Below are positions 12,451-21,328 of a stretch of DNA of 64,000 nucleotides, piece after piece; position 1 is the first letter of the stretch, and the number at the start of each line of letters is the position of its first letter. Source of the DNA: Comamonadaceae bacterium (GTDB lineage: Bacteria > Pseudomonadota > Gammaproteobacteria > Burkholderiales > Rhodocyclaceae); NCBI GenBank assembly GCA_029255645.1, contig JANLJE010000038.1, positions 112,701 through 176,700 on the forward strand, read 5' to 3'. Position numbers and translations under genes: made by a program. The notes beneath the pieces are model-generated. The model had not been told where the DNA came from, did no database searches, and saw only the letters and a list, made by a program, of their open reading frames with translations.

Positions 12451-12499
12451 TTGACATCCAAGCTCGTGGATAATACTTTATCCATAATTATGAATGCAA
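12451..12499. promoter_or_regulatory. Divergent promoters sharing a palindromic operator (mutase operon / GntR)
   Basis: Plus strand: TTGACA (12451-12456), 17 bp, TACTTT (12474-12479), reading to the GntR gene. Minus strand: TTGCAT (12499-12494), 18 bp, TATTAT (12475-12470), reading to the mutase. The inverted repeat GGATAA-N4-TTATCC (12468-12483) overlaps both -10 regions, and a second perfect palindrome CATAATTATG follows at 12483-12492. A regulator bound here could shut both promoters. The promoters and palindromes are read directly; the binding is inferred. Confidence 0.6.
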
Positions 12500-12555
12500 G
12501 CCCATGAGTGACTGCCTCATGTGACTGCCTCAGTCATCCTCCGAATTCAGGAACC

Positions 12556-13224
12556 ATGACCGCCCGGATCTCCCCCACCGCCTTGTACCAGGAAGTTGCC
12601 GAACGTTTGCGTCAGCGCATCTTTGCCCACGAACTGCTGCCCGGCACCTGGGTCGACGAGCAAAAGCTGGCGGAACAGTACGGCATCTCCCGCACCCCCC
12701 TGCGGGAAGCCCTCAAGGTGCTGGCCTCGGAGGGACTGGTGGTGCTAAAGCCCCGGCGCGGTTGTTATGTGACGGAGATCCTGCCTCAGGACCTGGATGA
12801 CATCTTCCCTCTCATTGCCCTGCTGGAAGGCCGCTGCGCCGCCGAGGCCGTGCGCAAGATGGACAAGGTGGACAAGGCCGACCTGGAGCGGCTCGCCGCC
12901 CTGCACGAACGGCTGGAGCAAATCGCCCGGGAAAACCGCATGGCCGACTTCTTCGAGGCCAACCAGGCGTTCCACAAAGCCATCCAGGAGCTGGCCGGAA
13001 ACCGCTGGCTGCAGCAGGTGATCCAGGACCTGCGCAAGGTATTGAAGCTCTCCCGCCTGCACTCCCTCTCCCTGGAAGGCCGGCTGCAGCAATCGCTGGA
13101 AGAACATCGGGGCATACTTGCCGCCCTGCAGGCGGGGGATGCGGCCCTGGCGGAAAAGCGGATGCACGACCACCTGCTCTCCGGCCGCGAAGCCCTCGCC
13201 AGGATGCAGGAAAATTCCAGCTAG
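12556..13224 (+). CDS. GntR family transcriptional regulator, FadR-like (FCD) subfamily
   Basis: The product has 222 residues from the ATG at 12556, preceded by AGGA; a GTG at 12508 in the same frame is less likely. The N-terminal winged helix covers about residues 8-75 (LAEQYGISRTPLREALKVLA, EGLVVLKPRRGCYV). The C-terminal all-helical FCD effector domain covers about 80-215, with the acidic/His pattern of metal- or acid-binding members. It is divergent from the propionate operon with an operator between, so it probably senses propionyl-CoA, methylmalonyl-CoA or a related acid; the ligand is not deducible from sequence. Confidence 0.88.
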   Translation: MTARISPTALYQEVAERLRQRIFAHELLPGTWVDEQKLAEQYGISRTPLREALKVLASEGLVVLKPRRGCYVTEILPQDLDDIFPLIALLEGRCAAEAVRKMDKVDKADLERLAALHERLEQIARENRMADFFEANQAFHKAIQELAGNRWLQQVIQDLRKVLKLSRLHSLSLEGRLQQSLEEHRGILAALQAGDAALAEKRMHDHLLSGREALARMQENSS

Positions 13225-13391
13225 CCCAGCTGAGGCCCCAACAGCGCCCCACAACAGCGCCCCGGACAGCCTCCCGGACACTGAAAACCCGGCGCCGGGG
13301 CAAGCCGCATTTGCGCAACCCCGGCATCTTGCAACCCCGGCGGCGTTCGCGCAGCGGGCGGGGCACGCCTGGGCATTGCGGCGAGCCGCAA

Positions 13392-14345
13392 TCAGGCACA
13401 GACGCAACTGCGGCCGTTGGCCTTGGCGCAGTAAAGCAGCCTGTCGGCACGCGAGAAGGCCTGGTCGATGGAGTCGTCATCGGCCGATAACGCACTCACG
13501 CCGGCGCTGAAGGAAATGTGGATGACCTCGCTTTCCTGGACGAATCCGGTGTCGCGCATCACGTCGAGCAGCTCTTCCACCTTGCTGACCGCCTCGGCCA
13601 GCGAGGTTTCCAGCAGCAGGATGGCGAATTCCTCGCCGCCGATCCGGGCAAAAATGTCGCTGGTGCGTAAGCGGGAAGTGAGGGTGGTCGCCAGCAATTT
13701 CAGCACTTCATCGCCGACCTGATGGCCATAGGTGTCATTGACATGCTTGAAGTGGTCGATGTCGAGCACGGCCATGCAGACATTGCCGCCGTAGCGGCGC
13801 AAGCGATTGAGCTCTGCCGTGCCCAGGTCGAAGAAGGCGCGCCGATTCAGGATGCCGGTCAGCGGGTCCGTGCGGGCCTGCCGCTCCAGTTTCTCTTCGA
13901 CCTGCTTGCGGCGATCAATCTCCCGCGACAAGGCCGCGTTGGCTTCGATCAGGGCTTGCTGCTGGCGGTAGAGTTTGAGGAAAACCCGGACTTTCGAGCG
14001 CAGGATGCGGTCGTTGATCGGCTTCGCCAGGTAATCGGTGGCGCCGGACAGGTAGCCATGAATCTTGTCTTCATCGGCGCGGTAGGCGGCGGTGAGGAAG
14101 ATGATGGGAATTTCACTGGTCTGCGGATTGGAGCGCAGTTGTTCGCAGACCTCGAAGCCATCCATGTCCGGCATCTGCACGTCGAGCAGGATCAGCGCGA
14201 ATTCTTCGGCCAGGCACATCGAGACCGCGTCAAAGCCGTTGTCGGCCTCGCACAATTCGGCATCGATTCCCTTGAGCGTGGTGCGCACCGCCAGACGATT
14301 GGCGGCGACATCATCGACCACGAGAATGCGGGGGGTGCGGCTCAT
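13392..14345 (-). CDS. Response regulator with GGDEF output: diguanylate cyclase
   Basis: The product has 317 residues. The receiver domain covers about 5-125, with ILVVDDVAANRLAV, phosphoacceptor Asp in LILLDVQMPDMDGFEV and the KPIND switch Lys. A coiled-coil linker (QQQALIEANAALSREIDRRK) joins it to the cyclase domain. The cyclase signature is GGEEF, active in many enzymes, with an RxxD inhibitory site (RTSD) just upstream. It makes cyclic di-GMP when phosphorylated. The ATG at 14345 overlaps the CheB stop by 4 bp (ATGA); upstream ATGs would overlap CheB more deeply. The likely phosphodonor is the hybrid kinase at the head of the operon. Confidence 0.9.
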   Translation of the reverse strand: MSRTPRILVVDDVAANRLAVRTTLKGIDAELCEADNGFDAVSMCLAEEFALILLDVQMPDMDGFEVCEQLRSNPQTSEIPIIFLTAAYRADEDKIHGYLSGATDYLAKPINDRILRSKVRVFLKLYRQQQALIEANAALSREIDRRKQVEEKLERQARTDPLTGILNRRAFFDLGTAELNRLRRYGGNVCMAVLDIDHFKHVNDTYGHQVGDEVLKLLATTLTSRLRTSDIFARIGGEEFAILLLETSLAEAVSKVEELLDVMRDTGFVQESEVIHISFSAGVSALSADDDSIDQAFSRADRLLYCAKANGRSCVCA

Positions 14346-14908
14346 GCGCATTCTCCTGCAGCACAAAGCAAAGCAATGATTTCATCCTGATCCGCGATGT
14401 AATCCACGTCAACCGCAGCCAACACGGCATCGGGCAGGGTGCGAAAATCCGTCTTGAGGGGACTCAGGGCAATCGTCATGGCGCCCAGTTCATGCGCCCG
14501 GGCCATGCCGCACGCCCCGTCCGAGTTGGCGCCGGAAAGGGTCAGGGCGATCAGGCTGTCTTCAAAGGCTTCCGCCGCCGTTTCGAGCAGGACGTCGATA
14601 CTGGGGCGCACCGACAGCACCGGGGCGTCGATGGAGAGGGCGAAGCGATCCCGGTTTTCCACCAGCAGATGGTAGTCGGGCGGGGCCACATAAACGTGAC
14701 CGGGCTGAATGGGGGTTTTGTCAATGACCATGGCAACGGGAAGGGAGGAGACTCGATCCAGCATCTCGGCCAGGACAGAATCCTGACCCGCCGGCAGGTG
14801 GGTAACGATGGCGATGGCCAGGGGATAGTCGCCGGGCAGCGCCGCCAGTATCCCGCTCGCCAGCGGCATGCCTCCCGCCGAAAACCCGATCGCCAGCAGC
14901 TTATACAT
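14342..14908 (-). CDS. cheB: CheB-type methylesterase domain protein (no receiver domain)
   Basis: The product has 188 residues from ATG 14908 (MYKLLAIGFSAGG). It contains only the CheB esterase domain: Ser in SAGG (residue 10), His in THLPAGQ (residue 37) and Asp in SGANSDGACGMA form the expected catalytic triad. No receiver domain is fused, so control must come from a partner. The gene overlaps the end of cheR by 8 bp. Four more in-frame ATGs (14923, 14938, 14953, 14968) come from the 15-bp repeat upstream, so the true start is uncertain by 5-residue steps. No MCP gene is in the window; the substrate may be the kinase operon's own sensor. Confidence 0.85.
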   Translation of the reverse strand: MYKLLAIGFSAGGMPLASGILAALPGDYPLAIAIVTHLPAGQDSVLAEMLDRVSSLPVAMVIDKTPIQPGHVYVAPPDYHLLVENRDRFALSIDAPVLSVRPSIDVLLETAAEAFEDSLIALTLSGANSDGACGMARAHELGAMTIALSPLKTDFRTLPDAVLAAVDVDYIADQDEIIALLCAAGECA

Positions 14909-15818
14909 GCTGCCCCCCGACATGCAGCCCCCCGGCATGCGCCACCTCGACATGCGCCACCCCGGCATGCGCCACCTCGGCCGTGCGGCGCAGCACGTTG
15001 CAGCCGGCATCGATCTTCTGGAAGCAGCGGCCGGCCAGGGAGGATTGGAGCACGTTCTCGGCGCGCCCGAGCAGCAGATACCCCCCGCGCTGCAGACTGC
15101 GCCCGAACAACTCCAGCACCCGCTCCTGCAGCGTGTCGTCGAAATAAATCAGCACGTTGCGACAGACGATGAACTGGGCTTCCATGAATACCTCGTCCGT
15201 CACGAGGTTGTGCTGATTGAATTCGACCTTCTGACGCAGATGCTCGACCATCATCACTGTATCGCCCTCGCGCTGGAAGTAGTCATCGAAATGGCCCTGC
15301 CCACCGGCAGCAAGGTAGGAGGTGCGCCATCGATCCAGGTCGCGGGCGGACCAGCGGCCGGCGCGCGCCTCATCCATGGCGCTGACATTGATGTCGGTGG
15401 CCACCAGACGGGTCTTGTCGAGCAGGCCGCATTCGTGCAGCAGGATCAGCAGCGAATAGGTTTCCTGACCCCGGCCGCAGCCGGCTTGCCAGATGTTGAT
15501 GCGCGGAAAGGTAGCGAGGCGCGGCAGGATCTCGTCGCGCAGGTAGCGCCACACCGGCGGGTCACGGAAAAAATCCGAGGCCAGCACTGAAATGTTGTTG
15601 ATGATGACCTGGGCCACCCGCTCATCATAAAGCAGCGACGGGATCAGATGCGATAGATGCGGCACGTCGAAATAATCGCGCAGTTGTTTCAGGCGCCGCT
15701 TGAGTGAGGCATGCGCATAGTTGCTGAAATCATAGCCATAACGAGCCTTCATGGCCTCGAGGAGCAGCGCGATTTCAATATCCTCGAGATGATGGTTGCG
15801 CCACTTGATCACAGCCAT
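14901..15818 (-). CDS. cheR: CheR-type SAM-dependent protein methyltransferase
   Basis: The product has 305 residues from ATG 15818 (MAVIKWRNHHLEDIEIALLL), which overlaps the kinase stop by 10 bp. A small helical CheR N-domain (about 8-75; YGYDFSNYAHASLKRRLKQL) precedes the SAM domain with FFRDPPVWRYL, WQAGCGRGQETYSLLILL and the C-terminal FIVCRNVLIYFDD. It methylates glutamates of a receptor or kinase-associated protein. The last 25 residues are an unusual five-residue repeat tail (EVAHA, GVAHV, EVAHA, GGLHV, GGQHV) encoded by a 15-bp minisatellite. Confidence 0.88.
   Translation of the reverse strand: MAVIKWRNHHLEDIEIALLLEAMKARYGYDFSNYAHASLKRRLKQLRDYFDVPHLSHLIPSLLYDERVAQVIINNISVLASDFFRDPPVWRYLRDEILPRLATFPRINIWQAGCGRGQETYSLLILLHECGLLDKTRLVATDINVSAMDEARAGRWSARDLDRWRTSYLAAGGQGHFDDYFQREGDTVMMVEHLRQKVEFNQHNLVTDEVFMEAQFIVCRNVLIYFDDTLQERVLELFGRSLQRGGYLLLGRAENVLQSSLAGRCFQKIDAGCNVLRRTAEVAHAGVAHVEVAHAGGLHVGGQHV
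14921..14980. repeat. 15-bp minisatellite in the cheR/cheB junction, four copies
   Basis: Four 15-bp units (CATGCRSCCMCCYCGR form) run from 14921 to 14980. In the cheR frame they code the C-terminal five-residue repeats. In the cheB frame each unit carries an ATG (MPGWR, MSRWR, MPGGC, MSGGS). Confidence 0.85.
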
Positions 15819-18800
15819 TGCTGCAACACTCCCATCAATTGATCGATATCCACCGGTTTTGGAACATAGGCATTGGCACCGGCCTGCAGGCACAGCTCGC
15901 CGTCGCCCTGCATGGCTTTGGCCGTGACGGCGATGATGGGCAGATCCTGGTAGCCGAGCGCACGGATTTGCCGCGTCAGTTCATAACCGTCCATCTCCGG
16001 CATCATGATGTCGGTCAGCACGGCATCGAAATGGTCCTGCCGCAACAGTTCCAGGGCCCGCGCCCCGGTTTCGGCCACCGTCACCCGCAGCTTGCCTCTG
16101 GCGCGCAAAGCCTTGGAGAGGGCAAACAGATTGCGCACGTCGTCATCGACCAACAACAGGTGATAGTCACCTTTTCCACCCGGAGACAGGGCCGGAGTGG
16201 GGGGTGGCGCCGGCGGGGCGTTCACGGCCAGCAGAACCTCATCGCGCAAGCGTGCGCTGGCATGACTGCCCTTGATCACCACCACGTCGGTATAGGCGCG
16301 CAACTGGAGTAATTCATCCTGGTTCAAGTCACGCGCCGAGTAAACCACCACCGGCGGACGCTGGATGCCCTGCTCCTCGAGCTGCGCCAGCCATTCGAAT
16401 CCGGACATATCCTCCAGCCCCAGATCGAGGATGACCGCATCGAAGCCTTTGTCCTGCAGCGCGGCATGCGCCATCTTGCCGGTGGAGCAGGGCGTGAGCT
16501 CGACCGGGTCGCCGTGGAACAGTTTCGTCACCGCCATGACGGTCGCGGCGTCGTCTTCGACCAGCAGCACCTGCTTGCGCGCCACCTCGGCCGACAACCG
16601 GTGCATGGTTTGCAAGGCGGAAGCAATCATGTCGCGCGTGACGGGCTTTTTCAAAAAGCCGACGGCCCCCAAGGTGCTGGCTTCGCCGGTATCGCTGGCG
16701 CCGGACATGATGAAGACCGGGATACTGGCATGCGTCGGGTCGGCTTTCAGCCGGCGCAGCACTTCCATGCCCGAGATGCCGGGCAAGCCCAGGTCCAGGA
16801 GGATGCCGGCCGGGCGCTGCGTCGCCAGGTACTGCAAGGCCGCCTCACCCGAATCCACGCAACTGGCCGCAAAGCCCAGCGTGTCGATCAGGCGCTGCAG
16901 GATGCGGGTCAGGCGTTTGTCGTCTTCGACCACGAGAATCCCCGCATCCGTGGGCGCTCTGCGGGTGTGCGTCAGGGGGTGTTGGGGCGCGGGCGGGACA
17001 GCAGGAGCGGCAGGCTGCGCTTCTGCTGCCGTGCGCTCGGGCAGTCGCACCGAGAAGCAGCTGCCTATCCCCGGGGTGCTGGTCACCTGGAGGGTTCCGC
17101 CCATCAGATCCACCAGCCGGCGGGTAATCGCCAGGCCGAGGCCGGAGCCGCCGTATTTGCGGCTGGTCGTGCCATCGAGCTGCTGGAAGACCCCGAAAAT
17201 ATGTTCGATCTTGTCGGCCGGGATGCCGATGCCGGTATCGCGGACGTCGAACACGATCTGGCCGTCATGCCGCTTCACGGCCAGGACCACCTCACCGCTT
17301 GCGGTGAATTTGACGGCATTCGAGAGCAGATTGGTGAGTATCTGCGTCAGGCGCTGGCGGTCGCCCTGCAAGGATTCAGGCGCGGTTTCATCGATCTCCA
17401 GCCGGAAATCGATGCCTTTTTGCTCGGCCAGGGGCGCAAACACCCGGCGCAGGTAAGACAGCACCTCATCGAGCGACAATGTTTCGTTGAGCACTTCGAG
17501 TCGATTGGCTTCGATTTTGGAGAGATCGAGGATGTCGTTGATCAGGGTGAGCAGCTGGCTGCCGCTTTCATGAATGACCGAGGCGGATTCGACCTGGTCG
17601 GGCAACAGATTGCCTTCGGCATTGGTGGCCAGATCCTGAGCCAGGATCAGGATGCTGTTGAGCGGAGTGCGCAGTTCATGCGACATATTGGCCAGGAACT
17701 CGGACTTGTACTGGCTGGCCTGCTGCAATTCACTGGCCTTGCTTTCGGCTTCCTGGCGCGCCAGTTCGAGCTCCCGGCTCTGGGCTTCCAGGGCCAGGTT
17801 CTTGTGCGCCATCTCTTCTTGCTGGGCACGCAACGCTTCCTGGCTGGCGCGCAGTTCCTCGTTCTGCACCTTCATTTCTTCGGCCTGGCTGCGCAATTCC
17901 TCGTTGAGCGCCTTCATCTCCTCGTTATTGAGGCGCAAGGCCTCCTGCTTCTGGGCGAGGGCGGCTTCGACCAATTTTCGCGCGGTAATGTCGCGCGCGG
18001 CGGCAAACGCTCCCCTCACCTGCCCGGTATCGTCCCGATATACGGCGGCGTTGTAGAGCACATCGGTCACCTTGCCGGACACATGGCGGATGGCGAGCGG
18101 ATAATCGAGCACCGCGCCTTCGGCAAAGATCCGCTGATAGCCGCGGCGGGCTTCATCCGGATCGGTGAAGTAATCGGCAAAGTCGCTCCCGATCAAGTGC
18201 TGGCGGTCAACACCGGTCGCCTTCTCGGTGGCGGAGTTCACATCGGTGATCTTGCCCTCGGCGCTGATCGTCACCAGCGGGTCCTGGCTGGCTTCGATCA
18301 GGCTACGCGTGTAGAGGGCCTTGGCGTGCAGTTCGTCCGACTGCCGGCGCGTCTCCTCGAGCAAGGCCAGATTGTGTTCGGAGACCTGCAGATTGGCAAA
18401 ATGCAAACCCAGTGCGGCACACGCCACCCGGAGAAATTCGTGCTGGCCGGGTTCGAGCGACCGCGCCGCCGCCAGCTCCAGGATCACCAGCGCTTCATTT
18501 TTATGGCAAATGGGATAAATCACCAGTTCATGCGGCGGGAATTCAAGCAGGCCGGAACTGATGATCATCAGCCCGGCCGGCACCGGCGACAGCACGATGG
18601 CCTGCTGATCCCTGGCGCACTGACCCAGCAGGCCCTCGCCTGTGCCAAAGCCGTTTTCCGCCTGACTGCGCCGGGCCAGGCCATGACTGCCGACACATGC
18701 GAAACGGCCCTGACCGTTGCCCAGATAAATCGCGGCCACCGGCACATCCAGCATTTCGCACAAGCGGTGCAGCAGACGCTCGGCGGCTTTGGCCATGCGG

Positions 18801-20191
18801 GTTTCCCCCGACACCAGGCTCGTCAGGATGTTGACGTTTTCCTGAACCAGATGGTCGCGTTCGATTTTTTCGGCTTTTTCCCGGAAAGTTTCGGCGCTGC
18901 GCGCCATTTCACCAATTTCATCCTGACGCTCCAGGCCGGGGACCGTCGTGGCCTCGCCCTGCACCAGACGTTTCAGGGCCGCCTGAATAGCGATGATGGG
19001 CTGTGACACCGTGCGGGCCATCTTCAGCCCCGCCGCCACCGCCAGCAGGGCTATCAGCAGGCCGGCGCCCAGCAGGGTGTTGCGCAGCGTGCTCATGGCC
19101 GCCAGGGCTTCGGCCCGATCTATCTTGGAAATCACCCCCCAGCGGATGTTGCCGCCGATCGCATCGGGATAGGTCAGGATCGGCCGGAAGGCAATATACG
19201 AAGGCACCCCGCGATAATCGTCCGCCTGAATCAGCCCGGTTTCCCCCGCCAGCACCCGGGTGACGGCTTCGGTCTTGAGCCGTTTGCGCAAAACGGTGCT
19301 GCTTTCCTCGAAACGGGAATCGGTGAGCATCCAGCCATCCGGGCCGACCATGAAGCTCTCACCCGATTGCCCCCGACCTTCCTTGTCCTGCATGATCTGG
19401 TTGAAACGCGCGAGGGACAACTGGATGACGACGACCCCCAGGAAACCGTCGCTCTGGTTCAACACCGGCAGGGCGTAAAAGCGGGCCGGGCCGGCACTGG
19501 GCGGATAGTCGGACAGCCCGGCATAGGAGCCCACGTCGGCGATGGGTTTGTCGAGCAAAGGCCGCACCGCGCTGGCAAGCCCGGTATTTTTCCAGGGACC
19601 CTCGCGCAAATTGGTGGCGAAGTCGGTTTTTTTATGGATGGAATACACCACGTTGCCGCCGGGATCGACCAGGAACAGGTCTTCCCAGCCCCAGGCCCGA
19701 AGCTTTTCCCGCAGTAGCGGATGATGCCGGGCATGTACCCGGTCATAGGCACTGCCATCGTTACGTTCCGTCAGCTCCTGGCGCTGCGCGGCCGGGTAGG
19801 GATTGCGGCTGATCCAGGCCTGTTGCAGCTGCAGTTGCGCCTTTTTGCCTTGCTGAGCAAAGGCCTGAGTGAAATCCCGCAGCGCCTCGGCCAGCAGCGG
19901 ATCCCTGGCCAGCAAGTGGGCATCGCGCCGAAAGTGGAGCAGGTATTCGCTCAGTGCCGCATGACGCGCATTGAGGGTCTCTTGTATTTTCCGCTCGATG
20001 TCCTGCTCCACGACCTGCGTCCCCAGCTGAATGGCGATCACCATCACGATCAGGACGGATAGCAGCGAGGACGCTGCCATGGCGAGCATCAGTCGGGGCT
20101 GGAGTTTGAACGTCATCGCGGCGGCCTTGGGCTGGGAACGGGGTGAAGGTCGGTCTGACATCGGATCGACCAGGTGCCAGGGGGCCTGCAT
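15809..20191 (-). CDS. Hybrid sensor histidine kinase: sensor-HAMP-GAF-PAS-HisKA-HATPase-REC-REC-REC
   Basis: The open frame has 1460 residues. Order: transmembrane segment about 36-56, a large periplasmic Cache-like sensor to about 370, a second transmembrane segment about 372-392, HAMP (DEIGEMARSAETFREKAEKI), a GAF domain, PAS (ITDVNSATEKATGVDRQHLIGSD region), a long Glu/Gln-rich coiled coil, HisKA near residue 835 (FLANMSHELRTPLNSIL), HATPase (DTGIGIPADKIEHIF, GGSGLGLAI near 1020), then three receivers (GILVVEDD, QVLLVEDD, HLLLVDDD). The last has DAVLTDIMMPEMDGYEL. The start is unclear: ATGs at 20191, 20161 and 20116 all lack a good ribosome site; each keeps every domain. It heads the operon with CheR, CheB and the cyclase. 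Confidence 0.92.
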   Translation of the reverse strand: MQAPWHLVDPMSDRPSPRSQPKAAAMTFKLQPRLMLAMAASSLLSVLIVMVIAIQLGTQVVEQDIERKIQETLNARHAALSEYLLHFRRDAHLLARDPLLAEALRDFTQAFAQQGKKAQLQLQQAWISRNPYPAAQRQELTERNDGSAYDRVHARHHPLLREKLRAWGWEDLFLVDPGGNVVYSIHKKTDFATNLREGPWKNTGLASAVRPLLDKPIADVGSYAGLSDYPPSAGPARFYALPVLNQSDGFLGVVVIQLSLARFNQIMQDKEGRGQSGESFMVGPDGWMLTDSRFEESSTVLRKRLKTEAVTRVLAGETGLIQADDYRGVPSYIAFRPILTYPDAIGGNIRWGVISKIDRAEALAAMSTLRNTLLGAGLLIALLAVAAGLKMARTVSQPIIAIQAALKRLVQGEATTVPGLERQDEIGEMARSAETFREKAEKIERDHLVQENVNILTSLVSGETRMAKAAERLLHRLCEMLDVPVAAIYLGNGQGRFACVGSHGLARRSQAENGFGTGEGLLGQCARDQQAIVLSPVPAGLMIISSGLLEFPPHELVIYPICHKNEALVILELAAARSLEPGQHEFLRVACAALGLHFANLQVSEHNLALLEETRRQSDELHAKALYTRSLIEASQDPLVTISAEGKITDVNSATEKATGVDRQHLIGSDFADYFTDPDEARRGYQRIFAEGAVLDYPLAIRHVSGKVTDVLYNAAVYRDDTGQVRGAFAAARDITARKLVEAALAQKQEALRLNNEEMKALNEELRSQAEEMKVQNEELRASQEALRAQQEEMAHKNLALEAQSRELELARQEAESKASELQQASQYKSEFLANMSHELRTPLNSILILAQDLATNAEGNLLPDQVESASVIHESGSQLLTLINDILDLSKIEANRLEVLNETLSLDEVLSYLRRVFAPLAEQKGIDFRLEIDETAPESLQGDRQRLTQILTNLLSNAVKFTASGEVVLAVKRHDGQIVFDVRDTGIGIPADKIEHIFGVFQQLDGTTSRKYGGSGLGLAITRRLVDLMGGTLQVTSTPGIGSCFSVRLPERTAAEAQPAAPAVPPAPQHPLTHTRRAPTDAGILVVEDDKRLTRILQRLIDTLGFAASCVDSGEAALQYLATQRPAGILLDLGLPGISGMEVLRRLKADPTHASIPVFIMSGASDTGEASTLGAVGFLKKPVTRDMIASALQTMHRLSAEVARKQVLLVEDDAATVMAVTKLFHGDPVELTPCSTGKMAHAALQDKGFDAVILDLGLEDMSGFEWLAQLEEQGIQRPPVVVYSARDLNQDELLQLRAYTDVVVIKGSHASARLRDEVLLAVNAPPAPPPTPALSPGGKGDYHLLLVDDDVRNLFALSKALRARGKLRVTVAETGARALELLRQDHFDAVLTDIMMPEMDGYELTRQIRALGYQDLPIIAVTAKAMQGDGELCLQAGANAYVPKPVDIDQLMGVLQQWL

Positions 20192-20235
20192 GCAGCATAT
20201 TGCAGGATTCTACTGCATCGGCGGCCGGCTTCCTC

Positions 20236-20874
20236 TCAACCGGCAGCGGCCAGGACGGGAAAAAGTCCGCGCAGTCCGGCCGCGATCATTTCCACGGCAA
20301 TCGCAGCCAGGATGAAACCGCTCACCCGTTCCACCAGGTCCAGCGTCTTCTTGCGGATCTGGCGCTCGGCCTGGCAGGCAATCCGGAAGGTCAGCCAGCA
20401 GAGGAAGCCGACGATCAGGATCGGGAGCACCACTTGCACCGCCTCGGAATAGGTCTTCCATTCGCTGTGGGCCATGACATAGCTGAAGGCCGCCGGCCCG
20501 GCCAGGAGGGGAATCGCCAGGGGAATGATGGTCGCCTCACGGACATCATGGATGGCGACGGAGGGAACCGTGCCCTTGAAGCTGGTTTCCTTGCCCAGCA
20601 CCATGGCAATGGACAGCAACAGCACGATGATGCCGCCCCCCACCTGCATGGCTCCGAGCGAAACCCCCAGCAGGCTGAGCAAGGGCATCCCGAGAAAGGC
20701 CGCCACCAGCAGGGCAATGGTGACGCTGATGCCGATGGTGCGGGCAAAACGGATTTTCCCCGCCGCATCCAGTCCCTCGGTGGCGGCGACAAAGATCGGA
20801 ATCATCGCCACGGGTTCGACCAGGGCAAAGAGGGTGATGACGTTCTTGAGAATGAGGATCATGGAAGCCAGCAT
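20236..20874 (-). CDS. marC: MarC family integral membrane protein
   Basis: The product has 212 residues with six hydrophobic segments. Family features include the opening NVITLFALVEPVAMIPIFVA and the internal IPLAIPLLAGPAAFSYVM. Despite the name, MarC proteins have no proven role in multidrug resistance and their transport substrate is unknown. It lies 11 bp after the DUF302 gene on the same strand and may be translated from the same message. Confidence 0.88.
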   Translation of the reverse strand: MLASMILILKNVITLFALVEPVAMIPIFVAATEGLDAAGKIRFARTIGISVTIALLVAAFLGMPLLSLLGVSLGAMQVGGGIIVLLLSIAMVLGKETSFKGTVPSVAIHDVREATIIPLAIPLLAGPAAFSYVMAHSEWKTYSEAVQVVLPILIVGFLCWLTFRIACQAERQIRKKTLDLVERVSGFILAAIAVEMIAAGLRGLFPVLAAAG

Positions 20875-20885
20875 GGTGTGGGGGA

Positions 20886-21275
20886 TCAGGCCTGACAGGT
20901 TTCAGCGACGATGATGATCAGTTTTGTCACGATTTCATCGAGAATACGCGCCGCTTCGGCGCTTTGACCCAGTTCGGCGAGCCCCCCGCAGGGCCGGGCC
21001 AGGCCGATCCGGGTGGCCCCCTTCTCGGTAAACACAGCGATCCGCCAGGGCAGCATCAGACTGAAGCGCATGTCGATGCGCAGCAATTTTTCCATGTAGC
21101 GATGATTGCCGACCTCGAAAACCTGGCAATCCTCATCCAGCTCGATGCCCTTGCGGCACAGGATTTCACTCAGGTCGTGACGTTGCAGGACCTCGAAGCC
21201 CAGGCGCTGAACCACCGGCTCCAGGTCGAACGTGGCTTCCTGAAACGACTTGTCGCTTTCAACACAATAAAACAC
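20886..21275 (-). CDS. DUF302 domain protein
   Basis: The product has 129 residues and no signal peptide. The pattern FYCVESDKSFQEATFDLEPV, then GFEVLQRHDL and QVFEVGNHRYMEKLLRIDM, with LPWRIAVFTEKG and TRIGLARP, is that of DUF302 proteins, a small alpha/beta fold with no assigned reaction. It starts 53 bp after recD and runs into marC. I can assign the family but not a function. Confidence 0.78.
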   Translation of the reverse strand: MFYCVESDKSFQEATFDLEPVVQRLGFEVLQRHDLSEILCRKGIELDEDCQVFEVGNHRYMEKLLRIDMRFSLMLPWRIAVFTEKGATRIGLARPCGGLAELGQSAEAARILDEIVTKLIIIVAETCQA

Positions 21276-21328
21276 GAAGACTCCTTGTTTCTTCCCTTCG
21301 ATTCACGGCTCATCCGGTCTTTGCTCGA

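Noticed and set aside
13282..13300. Terminator after the GntR gene
   Set aside because: A CCCGGCGCCGGGG stem exists but there is no T-run on either strand.
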